Assembly: GCF_015352455.1 (NCBI RefSeq)
Contig: NZ_JADKPN010000007.1
Coordinates: forward strand, 62,001 to 126,000
Direction of reading: 5' to 3'
DNA from: Nocardioides islandensis
GTDB taxonomy: Bacteria; Actinomycetota; Actinomycetes; Propionibacteriales; Nocardioidaceae
DNA length: 64,000 nucleotides
Part shown: one piece after another, positions 56,404-64,000 of the stretch
Numbering within the stretch: the stretch's first letter is position 1
How the letters are laid out: every line of letters starts with the position of its first letter
Program-made: the position numbers and the translations under genes
The notes under the pieces: model-generated
Told to the model about the DNA's origin: nothing
The model's database searches: none
What the model saw: only the letters and a program-made list of their open reading frames with translations

Positions 56404-56750
56404 TGCACGTGTCCGATCTCCCGCTTGCGGCGCTCGAACTCGGCCTGCGCCTCGGCGTCGGTCTGGGCGTAGTGGTTGGCCGCGTAGACCAGGGCCGCGC
56501 CGGTGTCCATCAGGTTGCCGGCCGTCGTCGAGAGGTGGCCGGACAGCACGTCGGCCAGCGACTCCCAGGCCGACGAGGCGCCGTACGAGCCGCCGGCGCC
56601 GACGGGACCGCTGCGGTACATGATCCCGGTGATGGAGGTGGGCAGGGCGTTGGCAGCCTTGGTGAACTCACCGGCCACCTTCGGCAGCTGGTTCTGCCCG
56701 GCGTCCCACAGCTCGGCAAGGTCGACGCCGAGATCGTGTCCTGTCGACAT
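56400..56750 (-). CDS. EspC-like T7SS substrate candidate
   Basis: A 116-residue helical-hairpin protein. The C-terminal helix AANHYAQTDAEAQAEFERRK contains YAQTD, a YxxxD secretion signal as used by type VII systems, and the overall pattern fits the EspC/WXG100 group. A WE pair (SAWESLADVL) takes the place of WxG at the turn. GAGGAGA lies 3 nt before the ATG. First gene of the five-gene unit. No EccC ATPase or other core gene is present in the window. Confidence 0.7.
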   Translation of the reverse strand: MSTGHDLGVDLAELWDAGQNQLPKVAGEFTKAANALPTSITGIMYRSGPVGAGGSYGASSAWESLADVLSGHLSTTAGNLMDTGAALVYAANHYAQTDAEAQAEFERRKREIGHVQ

Positions 56751-56831
56751 GGCTCTCCTCGAGATGGTTGCTCTTCGCGACAGTCGGGTTCCTCCCCGGG
56801 AGCGTCGCGCGCCAAACCTTCGTCGAAGACC

Positions 56832-56857
56832 CAGATCCCTTGTCTTCCAAGGATCTG
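56832..56857 (-). terminator. Terminator after acyl-CoA dehydrogenase
   Basis: CAGATCCCTTG and CAAGGATCTG pair over 10 bp with one bulged C and a 5-nt loop, separating the dehydrogenase operon from the T7SS-like unit. Confidence 0.65.
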
Positions 56858-56863
56858 AAGTGC

Positions 56864-58057
56864 CTACTCGACGGGTAGGCCCAGGCCACGGGCGATGAGC
56901 ATCCGCTGCACCTCCGAGGTGCCCTCGCCGATCTCGAGCACCTTCGCGTCGCGGTAGAACCGGACGACGGGGTACTCCTCCATGAAGCCGTAGCCGCCGA
57001 AGACCTGCGTGGCGATGCGGGTGGCGGTCACCGCGGACTCCGTCGCGTGGAGCTTGGCGATCGAGGCGGCCTGCTTGAAGGCCTTCGCGTCCGCCCGACC
57101 GTTCGACATGGCGTCCTTCATGGCCGCGGCCTTGTAGGTCAGCAGCCGCGACGTCTCGGCCATCACCTGGAGGTCGGCGATCTGGAACGCCACCCCCTGC
57201 TTGCGGCCGATCGGGCCGCCCATGGTCTGCCGCTCGCCGGCGTACGCGAGCGAGAGGTCGAGGCAGGCCTGGATGCAGCCGACCGCGAGTGCCGCGATGG
57301 CGACGCGACCGTCGTCGAGCGTGGCCAGGAACTGGGCGTAGCCGCGGCCGCGGTCACCCAGCAGGTTGCCCTCCGGGACGCGGCAGTCGGTGAAGGACAG
57401 GCCGTGGGTGTCGGAGGCGTGCCAGCCGAGCTTGTCGTACGCCGGCTCGACGGTGAACCCGTCGGTCCCGGACGGGACGACGATCGCGGAGATCTCGGGG
57501 CGCCCGTCCTCGCGCTCGCCGGTGCGCGCGGTGACGGTGACCAGCGAGGTGATGTCGGAGCCGGAGTTGGTGATGAACGCCTTGGCGCCGTCGACGACCC
57601 ACTCGCCGCCGTCGAGGACGGCCTTGGTCCGGGTGGCACCCGCGTCGGACCCGGCACCGGGCTCGGTGAGGCCGAAGCCGGCGAGCGTCCGGCCGCTGAC
57701 GAGGTCGGGCAGCCACTGGTCCTTCTGCTCCTGGGAGCCGAAGGTGAGGATCGGGTTGATGCCGAGGCCGACCGCGGCCTCGAGGGTGATGCCCATCGAC
57801 TGGTCGACGCGGCCGATCTCCTCGATCGCCACGCAGAGGCTGGTGAAGTCGCCGTCCTCGCCGGCCCCGCCGTACTCCTCCGGAGCGGTCAGGCCCATCA
57901 GCCCGAGCCCGCCCATCTTCTGGACGACATCGGCCGGGAAGTGGTGGTCCTTGTCCCACTTCGCCGCGTGCGGCGCGATCTCCGCCTCCGCGAACTCGCG
58001 GACGCTGCGGCGGAACTCCTCGTGCTCGCGGGACAGCTCGAACGTCATGTCTCGCAT
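56864..58057 (-). CDS. Acyl-CoA dehydrogenase
   Basis: A 397-residue FAD-dependent dehydrogenase: GFGLTEPGAGSDAGA and FITNSGSD contact the flavin and substrate, and EIGEGTSEVQRMLIARG is the C-terminal signature. Closest in feel to the short/branched-chain or isovaleryl class; the substrate is not predictable. ATG at 58057 is used; ATG at 58048 is equally possible. It begins 14 nt after the methyltransferase stop and ends the operon. Confidence 0.92.
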   Translation of the reverse strand: MRDMTFELSREHEEFRRSVREFAEAEIAPHAAKWDKDHHFPADVVQKMGGLGLMGLTAPEEYGGAGEDGDFTSLCVAIEEIGRVDQSMGITLEAAVGLGINPILTFGSQEQKDQWLPDLVSGRTLAGFGLTEPGAGSDAGATRTKAVLDGGEWVVDGAKAFITNSGSDITSLVTVTARTGEREDGRPEISAIVVPSGTDGFTVEPAYDKLGWHASDTHGLSFTDCRVPEGNLLGDRGRGYAQFLATLDDGRVAIAALAVGCIQACLDLSLAYAGERQTMGGPIGRKQGVAFQIADLQVMAETSRLLTYKAAAMKDAMSNGRADAKAFKQAASIAKLHATESAVTATRIATQVFGGYGFMEEYPVVRFYRDAKVLEIGEGTSEVQRMLIARGLGLPVE

Positions 58058-58071
58058 GCTAGTCGCTCAGG

Positions 58072-58713
58072 TTAATGATCGCTAACCAATGTCCACACCG
58101 CGAAGTCGTCGTCCGGACCGGGCGGCCGGAGGTCGAACGTCGCGAACCGCGACTCGACGACGAGCCCGGCGGCGACGGCGTCGCCGACGAACTCGTCCGC
58201 GGGGTAGACCCTCGACCGCGGCGGCGAGCCGACCAGCGAGAAGCCGACGAGCACCCGCCCGCCGGGCGCCAGCAGGTGGCGGAACGCGGCCAGCACGGTG
58301 CGCTCGGAGCCCTCGGCGAGCAGCACCATCACGTTGCCGACGCAGACGACGAGGTGGTAGGTCGCCGGCATGCCGTGCGCGCTCATGAACGCCCTGTCGA
58401 GCTGCTCGAGCCGGGCCTGGGTCACGGGGAGGTCGGGGTACGTCGCGCGCGACTGCTCGACCAGGCCGGCGTCCAGGTCCACGCCGTACGCGTCGTGCCC
58501 GCGCGCCCGGAGCGCCGCCCCGATCCGGCCCATGCCCGAGCCGGCGTCGAGGATCCGCGCGCCCCGCGGGGCGAGCGCGTCGGCCAGCCGGGCTTCGCCC
58601 TCGACGTCGGAACCCGAGGCGATCAGCTCGGCGAAGTGACGGCCGTAGCCGCGACCGACGTCGGTCGGGCCCTCCCACCGCGTGGGTGGGAGCCCCGACG
58701 ATGAACCAGTCAC
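58072..58713 (-). CDS. Class I SAM-dependent methyltransferase
   Basis: A 213-residue Rossmann methyltransferase. ARILDAGSGMGRIGAALRARGHDAYGVDLD is motif I and post-I; LVVCVGNVMVLL is motif II/IV. Substrate unknown. GTG at 58713 overlaps the stop of the upstream dehydrogenase (GTGA), so it is part of the operon. Confidence 0.87.
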   Translation of the reverse strand: MTGSSSGLPPTRWEGPTDVGRGYGRHFAELIASGSDVEGEARLADALAPRGARILDAGSGMGRIGAALRARGHDAYGVDLDAGLVEQSRATYPDLPVTQARLEQLDRAFMSAHGMPATYHLVVCVGNVMVLLAEGSERTVLAAFRHLLAPGGRVLVGFSLVGSPPRSRVYPADEFVGDAVAAGLVVESRFATFDLRPPGPDDDFAVWTLVSDH

Positions 58714-59882
58714 CGGAACGCGCTCTCGCCGGTCAGGGCCTGACCGATGACGAGCTGGTGGACCTCGGACGTGCCCTCGTAGGTCAGCACGGACTCGAGG
58801 TTGTTGGCGTGCCGCAGCACCGGGTGCTCCAGCGTGATGCCCGCGGCACCCAGGATCGTCCGGCACTCCCGGGCGATCGCGATCGCCTCGCGCACGTTGT
58901 TGAGCTTGCCGATGCTGACCTGGGTCGACGTGATCCGGCCGGCGTCCTTGAGACGTCCGAGGTGCAGGGCGAGCAGCATCGCCTTGCCGAGCTCGACGGT
59001 CATGTCGGCGAGCTTGGCCTGGGTGAGCTGGAACGACGCGAGCTTGCGGCCGAAGAGGTCCCGCTCGCCGGCGTACCTGAGGGCGGTCTCGAGGCAGTCC
59101 CGGGCCGACCCCAGCGAGCCGAAGATGATCCCGAAGCGCGCCTCGGTCAGACAGGACAACGGGCCGCGCAGGCCGGTGACATCGGGCAGCACCGCGTCGG
59201 CGGGGAGGCGCACGTCGTCCAGGACGAGCTCGCTGGTGACGCTCGCACGCAGGGAGAGCTTGCGCTTGATCTCCGGCGCGGAGAACCCGTCGCTGTCGGT
59301 CGGGACCACGAAGCCGCGGATGCCTTCCTCGGTCTGCGCCCAGACAACCGCGACGTCCGCGATCGAGCCGTTGGTGATCCACATCTTCGAGCCGTTGAGG
59401 ACCCAGTCCGTGCCGTCCTGCTTCGCACGGGTGCGCATGGACGCGGGGTCGGAGCCGGCGTCGGGCTCGGTGAGGCCGAAGCAGCCGATCGCCTCGCCGG
59501 CCGCCATCCTGGGCAGCCACTCCTGCTTCTGCTCCTCGGAGCCGTGCTTCCAGATCGCGAACATCGCCAGGGATCCCTGCACCGAGACCAGCGAGCGGAT
59601 GCCGGCGTCGGCTGCCTCGAGCTCGAGGCAGGCCAGGCCGTACGCCGTCGCGCTGGTGCCCGCGCAGCCGTAGCCCTCGAGGTGCATGCCCAGCAGGCCG
59701 ACCTTGCCCAGCTCGAGCGCGAGGTCGCGGGCGGGGAGCTTCGCCTCGTCGTACCACTGCGCGAGGTGCGGACGGACCTGCGCGTCCATCAGCTCGCGCA
59801 CCGTGCGTTGGATGGCGTGCTCCTCCTCGCCGACCTGGTCGTCGAGGTCGAAGAGGTCCAGCGGGTTCGTGGTCGGGCTCAT
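58710..59882 (-). CDS. Glutaryl-CoA dehydrogenase-like acyl-CoA dehydrogenase
   Basis: A 390-residue dehydrogenase with features of the GcdH group: SLVSVQGSLAMFAIWKHGSE, GCFGLTEPDAGSDPASMRT and the C-terminal YEGTSEVHQLVIGQALTG with its catalytic Glu. GcdH oxidises and decarboxylates glutaryl-CoA to crotonyl-CoA, but members with other substrates exist. ATG at 59882 overlaps the aminotransferase stop by 4 nt. Confidence 0.9.
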   Translation of the reverse strand: MSPTTNPLDLFDLDDQVGEEEHAIQRTVRELMDAQVRPHLAQWYDEAKLPARDLALELGKVGLLGMHLEGYGCAGTSATAYGLACLELEAADAGIRSLVSVQGSLAMFAIWKHGSEEQKQEWLPRMAAGEAIGCFGLTEPDAGSDPASMRTRAKQDGTDWVLNGSKMWITNGSIADVAVVWAQTEEGIRGFVVPTDSDGFSAPEIKRKLSLRASVTSELVLDDVRLPADAVLPDVTGLRGPLSCLTEARFGIIFGSLGSARDCLETALRYAGERDLFGRKLASFQLTQAKLADMTVELGKAMLLALHLGRLKDAGRITSTQVSIGKLNNVREAIAIARECRTILGAAGITLEHPVLRHANNLESVLTYEGTSEVHQLVIGQALTGESAFR

Positions 59883-60979
59883 GCCTTGATCGCCTCCTCG
59901 AGCGCGGCCAGGACCAGGAGCGCGGCGTCGGGCCGGGCGTTGTGGCCCATCAGGCCGATGCGCCAGACCGTGGCGGCGTACTGGCCGACGCCGGCCCCGA
60001 TCTCGATGCCGTGCCTCTCCAGCAGCCGGCCGCGGACGGCGGCGGAGTCCACGCCGTCGGGCACCTTGACCGTGGTCAGCTCGGGAAGCCGGCTGCCCTC
60101 CTGCGCGAAGAGCTCGAGGCCCATGCTCTGCAGGCCGTCCTGGAGCTGCTTGCCGACGGCCTCGTGGCGCGCCCAGACGTTCTCGAGACCCTCCTCGACG
60201 ATGCGGGTCAGGCCGGCGTGCAGGCTGACGACCATCGCGACGGGGGCCGTGTGGTGGTAGGTCCGGCCGCCGCCCGTGGCGCCTCGACTGCTTGCCTCGC
60301 CGACGTACCCGCCGAGCAGGCCGAGGTCGAGGTACCAGCTGCGGGGCTTCTCGACGCGGCGCGCGAACGCGCGGTCGTTGATCGTGAACGGCGCCAGTCC
60401 GGGCGCGACGCCCAGGCACTTCTGGGTGCCGGCGTACCCGACGTCGATGCCCCAGTCGTCGGCGCGCAGCTCGATGCCGGCGAGGCTCGTGACGGCGTCG
60501 GTCACCAGCAGGGCGTCGCCCTTGGCGGCGCCGAGGGCGGCGATGTCGGAGCGGACACCGGTGGACGTCTCGGCGTGCACCGCGGCGTACATGGTCGGGT
60601 GCGGGTGCGCGTCGAGCATCCGCTGGACGTCGACCGGCGTGCCCCACTCGTGCTCGACGGCAACCACCTCGGCGCCGCAGCGCGCGGCGACGTCGCACAT
60701 CCGCTGGCCGAACAGGCCGTTCACGCCGACCACCACCACGTCGCCCTCGTGGACGGTGTTCACGAACGCCGCCTCCATGCCGGCGCTGCCGGTCGCGCTG
60801 ATCGGGAGGGTGCGCGCGTTGGTGGTGCCCCACGCCTGGCGGAGCAGCTCGCAGGTCTCGTCCATGATCCGGAGGAACTCGGGGTCGAGGTGCCCGAGCA
60901 GCGGGCGGCTGAGCGCGTCGGTCGCCTCGGGGTACGGATTGGACGGGCCGGGGCCGAAGAGGTGGCGCTCGAAGATCAC
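59879..60979 (-). CDS. PLP-dependent alanine/serine-glyoxylate aminotransferase family protein
   Basis: A 366-residue class V aminotransferase. FGPGPSNPYPEA and ISATGSAGMEAAF are typical starts, the ETSTGVRSD loop follows, and the PLP-binding Lys is in GYAGTQKCLG. Candidates are alanine-glyoxylate, serine-glyoxylate or ureidoglycine-glyoxylate aminotransferase. The upstream glycolate-oxidase-like gene could supply glyoxylate, which supports the first two. GTG at 60979 follows TAGCGT by 7 nt, although it is only 14 nt from the upstream stop. Confidence 0.9.
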   Translation of the reverse strand: MIFERHLFGPGPSNPYPEATDALSRPLLGHLDPEFLRIMDETCELLRQAWGTTNARTLPISATGSAGMEAAFVNTVHEGDVVVVGVNGLFGQRMCDVAARCGAEVVAVEHEWGTPVDVQRMLDAHPHPTMYAAVHAETSTGVRSDIAALGAAKGDALLVTDAVTSLAGIELRADDWGIDVGYAGTQKCLGVAPGLAPFTINDRAFARRVEKPRSWYLDLGLLGGYVGEASSRGATGGGRTYHHTAPVAMVVSLHAGLTRIVEEGLENVWARHEAVGKQLQDGLQSMGLELFAQEGSRLPELTTVKVPDGVDSAAVRGRLLERHGIEIGAGVGQYAATVWRIGLMGHNARPDAALLVLAALEEAIKA

Positions 60980-60986
60980 GGGGCCG

Positions 60987-60992
60987 ACGCTA
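60987..60992 (-). promoter_or_regulatory. -10 element TAGCGT
   Basis: TAGCGT on the minus strand, 7 nt from the GTG at 60979, just past the stop of the oxidase gene. Confidence 0.5.
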
Positions 60993-60993
60993 C

Positions 60994-62352
60994 TCAGAAG
61001 CCCGCTCCCGGGTTGAGGATGCCCTGGGGGTCGAGGGCGTCCTTGACGCGCCGCGTCAGCGCCATCACGTCGGGGCCGAGCTGGTCCGGGAGGGCGCCGC
61101 GCTTGGCGCGGCCGACGCCGTGCTCGCCGGTGATGGTGCCGCCGAGGGCGATCGCGGCCGCCATCACCTCGTCGAACGCCTGCCGCGCGCGCTTCTCCGA
61201 GTCGGGGTCGCCGGCGTCGTACACGATGTTCGGGTGGGTGTTGCCGTCGCCGGCGTGCGCGACGACGGGGATCTCGACGTCGTGCTTCGCGGCGATGGCG
61301 CCGATGGCGTCGAGGAGGTCGGGCAGCAGGGGCACGGGCGCGCCGACGTCCTCCAGCAGCAGGGAGCCGCGCCGTTCGAGGGCCGGGAACGACGCCCGCC
61401 GGGCCTGCACGAACATCTCTCCCTCGTCGGCGTCGTCGGTCACGAACACCTCGGCGCCCTGCGCCTCGCAGGCCGCCCGCATCGTCTCCATCTCGGCGGT
61501 GCGCGCCGCAGCGGGTGCGTCGGACTGCGCGATCAGGAGCGCGCCGGCCGCCCGGTCTAGGCCCATCGGCTGGTAGTCCTCGACGGCGTTGATGCTCGGG
61601 CGGTCCATCAGCTCGAGCATCGAGGGGCGCATGGTCGAGCGCATGGTGACGACGGCGTCGGCGGCGGCGCGGACCGTGGCGAAGGTGGCCACGAGCGTCG
61701 ACCGCGCGCCCTGCTGGGGCACGAGCCTGAGGATGGCCCGCGTCACGATGCCGAGGGTGCCCTCGCTGCCGACGAAGAGCTTGAGCAGCGGCAGACCGGC
61801 GACGTCCTTGATCCGCTTGCCGCCGAGGGTGATGAGCGTGCCGTCCGCGAGGACCACGTCGAGGCCGAGCACGTAGTCGGTGGTGACGCCGTACTTCACG
61901 CAGCACAGGCCCCCGGCGTTCGTGGCCACGTTGCCGCCGATCGAGCAGATCTGGAACGAGCTCGGGTCGGGCGGGTACCAGAGACCGTGCTCGGCCGCCG
62001 CCGCCTTCACCTCGGCGTTGAAGGCCCCGGGTTCGGCGATCGCCACCTGGCACGCCGTGTCGATCTCGACCGCGTTCATCCGCTCCAGGCTGAGCACGAT
62101 GCCGCCGTCGACGGCCGTCGACCCGCCCGACAGCCCGCTCCCGGCACCCCTGGGCACGACCGGTACGTCGTGGGCTGCGGCCCACCTGATCGTGGTCTGC
62201 ACCTGCCCGGCGTCCTCCGCCCGCACCACCGCGAGCGGCTTGCCGGCGGTCTGGTCACGCGACCAGTCGAAGCGGTACTTCTCCATCCCGTCCGGGTCGG
62301 TCAGGACGACGCCGTCCGGGAGGGCGGCCACCAGCTCGTCGACGGACGTCAT
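60994..62352 (-). CDS. FAD-linked oxidase, GlcD-like
   Basis: A 452-residue FAD-binding oxidase of the glycolate/D-lactate dehydrogenase type. PRGAGSGLSGGSTAVDGGIV and CSIGGNVATNAGG bind FAD in the N-terminal half; HAGDGNTHPNIVYD and TGEHGVGRAKRGAL are in the C-terminal half. Likely oxidises glycolate or a 2-hydroxy acid; the partner GlcE/GlcF subunits are absent, so electrons must leave by another route. ATG at 62352 is chosen; GTG at 62373 is possible but would overlap a short upstream frame. Confidence 0.9.
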   Translation of the reverse strand: MTSVDELVAALPDGVVLTDPDGMEKYRFDWSRDQTAGKPLAVVRAEDAGQVQTTIRWAAAHDVPVVPRGAGSGLSGGSTAVDGGIVLSLERMNAVEIDTACQVAIAEPGAFNAEVKAAAAEHGLWYPPDPSSFQICSIGGNVATNAGGLCCVKYGVTTDYVLGLDVVLADGTLITLGGKRIKDVAGLPLLKLFVGSEGTLGIVTRAILRLVPQQGARSTLVATFATVRAAADAVVTMRSTMRPSMLELMDRPSINAVEDYQPMGLDRAAGALLIAQSDAPAAARTAEMETMRAACEAQGAEVFVTDDADEGEMFVQARRASFPALERRGSLLLEDVGAPVPLLPDLLDAIGAIAAKHDVEIPVVAHAGDGNTHPNIVYDAGDPDSEKRARQAFDEVMAAAIALGGTITGEHGVGRAKRGALPDQLGPDVMALTRRVKDALDPQGILNPGAGF

Positions 62353-62448
62353 GGGGCCATGGAACCACCCCACCTCCCTATGGCCAGGCGTGGCGCTCGA
62401 GCGTGATCGGGGACGACCTGGAGCTCGTGAGGTGACGGGACCGCGTCG

Positions 62449-63660
62449 TCACGTCCGCCGGTGGAAGGTGGTGCTGCCGTTGGGGTGGTGGTGGGTCTGC
62501 CAGGCGGGGTCGTGGGCGCGGTGGTGGTGGAAGGGGCAGAGGAGCTTGCCGTGGGCGAGGTTCGTCTTGCCGCCTTGGGACCAGGGCTGCTGGTGGTGGT
62601 GGGCTTCGCACCAGGCGGCGGGGATGGTGCAGCCCTCGGCGGTGCATCCTCGGTCGCGGAGCGCCATGGCCTTGCGTTGCGGGCCGGTGAAGAGGCGTTT
62701 GCTGCGGCCGAGGTCGAGGATCTCGCCCTTCCCGCCCAGAACGACGGGGATGATGCCGGCTTGGCAGGCCAGGCGTCGGGTCTGGTCGGCGGTGAGCCGG
62801 TCCCCGGTAGAGGTCCCGGCAATGCCGACTCCTTCTCGGAGCTGGTCGAGGGTGGTCATCACCGTCACGCTGGTGGCGGTCCCGCCGTGCTTGGGCAGGG
62901 CGTTGGCCGGGAGGTTCTCCAGCAGGGCGCAGAACGCCTCACCACGGCGCCGGGGTGCGGGGAGCTGCTCAACGTCATCCCCGAGGGGTCCGCGGCGGGG
63001 TGAGGTGTAGGACTCCAGGTAGGTCCGTAGCCGGTTCAGCACGGGCATCGGGATCCGGGCGTGGAGGTCTCCCGAACCGTCGCCACGGTCACGGAAGGTG
63101 AGCCGGGTGACGGCGCGGGCCCTCCGGTCCTCGGCCAGGAGTCGCTGGTACTCCGCTTCGTCGGCGTCCTCGGGGGCGATCACCTCCAGCAGCCTGGCCC
63201 CGAGACGTCGGAGCTCGGGTGGTCCGAAGTGGGCGGCCTCGCCGATCAGGTAGGCCTCGCCCTTCTCGCGGAGCTCGGGGTCCAGGTTCTTCGGGAGCCG
63301 TGCGAGGGCGTCGACGATCTCCCGCGCCTGGGCCACGTTGACCGCACCTTCACCCATCGCGGCCGTGATCGCCTCGCCACCGATGCGGGCGAGCTTGTCG
63401 CGGACCCGGATCTGTCCGATGCCGTCGTGGGTCTCGGCGGCGAGCCAGTGGGCGGTGGACCGGGCTCCGGTCTCGACCGCGATGTCCTCGGCGACGGCCA
63501 GGGCGCGGACTCGGGCGGCTTCGGCTCGGGCGATGACCCGGGAGAGGTCGGTCAGGAGATTCTTCTTCTCACCGGTGGTGAGGTAGGTCGGGTCCACGCC
63601 GGCGAGGTCGTCGAGGGCGGCGTTGATCGCCGCGATCGGGGTCTCGGACCGGCTGGACAT
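62449..63660 (-). CDS. DUF222/HNH endonuclease-signature (13E12-type) protein
   Basis: A 403-residue protein. The DUF222 region (about 10-300; ARSTAHWLAAETHDGIGQIR) is followed by an HNH nuclease motif at the C-terminus: CTAEGCTIPAAWCEAHHHQQ, then WSQGGKTNLAHGKLLCPFHH. The zinc Cys residues and the HH/N/H set are present, so the nuclease fold looks intact. This family (REP13E12 in mycobacteria) is multi-copy and probably mobile in actinobacteria; its action is not established. ATG at 63660. Confidence 0.93.
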   Translation of the reverse strand: MSSRSETPIAAINAALDDLAGVDPTYLTTGEKKNLLTDLSRVIARAEAARVRALAVAEDIAVETGARSTAHWLAAETHDGIGQIRVRDKLARIGGEAITAAMGEGAVNVAQAREIVDALARLPKNLDPELREKGEAYLIGEAAHFGPPELRRLGARLLEVIAPEDADEAEYQRLLAEDRRARAVTRLTFRDRGDGSGDLHARIPMPVLNRLRTYLESYTSPRRGPLGDDVEQLPAPRRRGEAFCALLENLPANALPKHGGTATSVTVMTTLDQLREGVGIAGTSTGDRLTADQTRRLACQAGIIPVVLGGKGEILDLGRSKRLFTGPQRKAMALRDRGCTAEGCTIPAAWCEAHHHQQPWSQGGKTNLAHGKLLCPFHHHRAHDPAWQTHHHPNGSTTFHRRT

Positions 63661-63898
63661 GTGTCAATCCAAGCACCGACCACCGACACTGAAACGGCCA
63701 GAAAGCCCTTGTCCACAACGGATTCCGAGAATCTGGCCAACGATCTTCGGGAGGTTGTTTCGGGCGGCGACCACAGCGGTCGACCATCGGCGGGCCTGCC
63801 AGCGGGCACGGTCTTCAGCTGGCCACCGCCACCACCTACGGCGACCGGCCACCCTTGTTCGTTCTTCACCACCGCAACCCACACGGACCGTGAGCCGA
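63661..63898. other. Region upstream of the DUF222 gene
   Basis: This stretch is noticeably less GC-rich than the rest (e.g. the AAAGCCCTTGTCCACAACGG segment near 63700) and shows no convincing gene. It probably contains the DUF222 promoter and may mark the edge of an inserted element. Confidence 0.45.
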
Positions 63899-64000
63899 GG
63901 TCTCGTGACGGGACTTCGTCCCTCCTCGACCAGCGGGGCCGCCGGGTCTCGTGACGGGACTTCGTCCCTCCTCGACCAGCGGGGCCGCGTGGTCTCGTGA
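63899..64000. repeat. 46-bp tandem palindromic repeat, truncated by the window end
   Basis: GGTCTCGTGACGGGACTTCG, then TCCCTCCTCGACCAGC and GGGGCCGC, is repeated at 63899 and 63945, with a third copy starting at 63991. Within each unit GGGAC-TTC-GTCCC forms a hairpin between the same flanks as at 6196-6301. Confidence 0.9.

Overview
The window is very GC-rich, densely packed actinobacterial chromosome. It has many GTG/TTG starts and 4-nt start/stop overlaps, and the content is typical of Nocardioidaceae, most likely Nocardioides or a close relative. Supporting markers are a tmRNA with an ALAA-type tag, FtsEX next to an M23 hydrolase and SmpB, LytR-CpsA-Psr proteins, a galactofuranan (Glf/GlfT2/Wzm/Wzt) cluster, an acyl-CoA carboxylase epsilon subunit, type VII secretion-like proteins and a DUF222/HNH protein. 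The genus is inferred from gene content, not from rRNA.

Layout. 0-4.3 kb: a partial DUF3048 lipoprotein, a FabG-like reductase, a DMT exporter with a HIT hydrolase, and an ECF42-type sigma factor with its DGPF partner behind a matching promoter. 4.3-9.4 kb: ssrA, an amidohydrolase, smpB, an M23 peptidase and ftsX-ftsE. 9.4-15.5 kb: two lipoproteins, a TIGR03089 protein, a large PGRP amidase with FG-GAP repeats, a GIY-YIG protein and an array of palindromic repeats. 15.5-22.3 kb: galactan synthesis and export. 22.5-25.6 kb: a divergent copper pair (multicopper oxidase and two-domain cupredoxin). 25.7-33.7 kb: glutaminase, a YqcC-like protein, an acetyltransferase, two LCP ligases, a thioesterase, a dienelactone hydrolase and an acyl-CoA dehydrogenase.

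33.8-41.3 kb holds a channel-like RCK protein and the conserved block purE-purK, winged helix, cyclase, PH-domain protein, birA, accD, accE. The order resembles what I recall of M. tuberculosis Rv3274c-Rv3282, but maf and gtrA come about 11 kb later. Between them is accessory material: a GDSL hydrolase, a SARP-like regulator with two target-like genes sharing one leader design, a VOC/ECF41-like sigma pair with overlapping divergent promoters, a WYL regulator facing an MFS exporter, a secreted stalk-like protein and a DUF885 peptidase. 53.3-56.8 kb is a five-gene unit with type VII secretion substrate features but no core machinery. 56.8-62.4 kb is an acyl-CoA dehydrogenase, methyltransferase, aminotransferase and glycolate-oxidase group. 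The end is a DUF222/HNH gene and tandem palindromic repeats.

Two features recur. First, many genes have a TANNNT hexamer 6-7 nt before the start codon and no Shine-Dalgarno sequence, the signature of leaderless transcription; two divergent genes even share one palindromic -10. Second, gene ends carry palindromic repeats with fixed flanks (GGTCTCG...CTCGACCA). In one subclass the hairpin stem varies by compensatory change.
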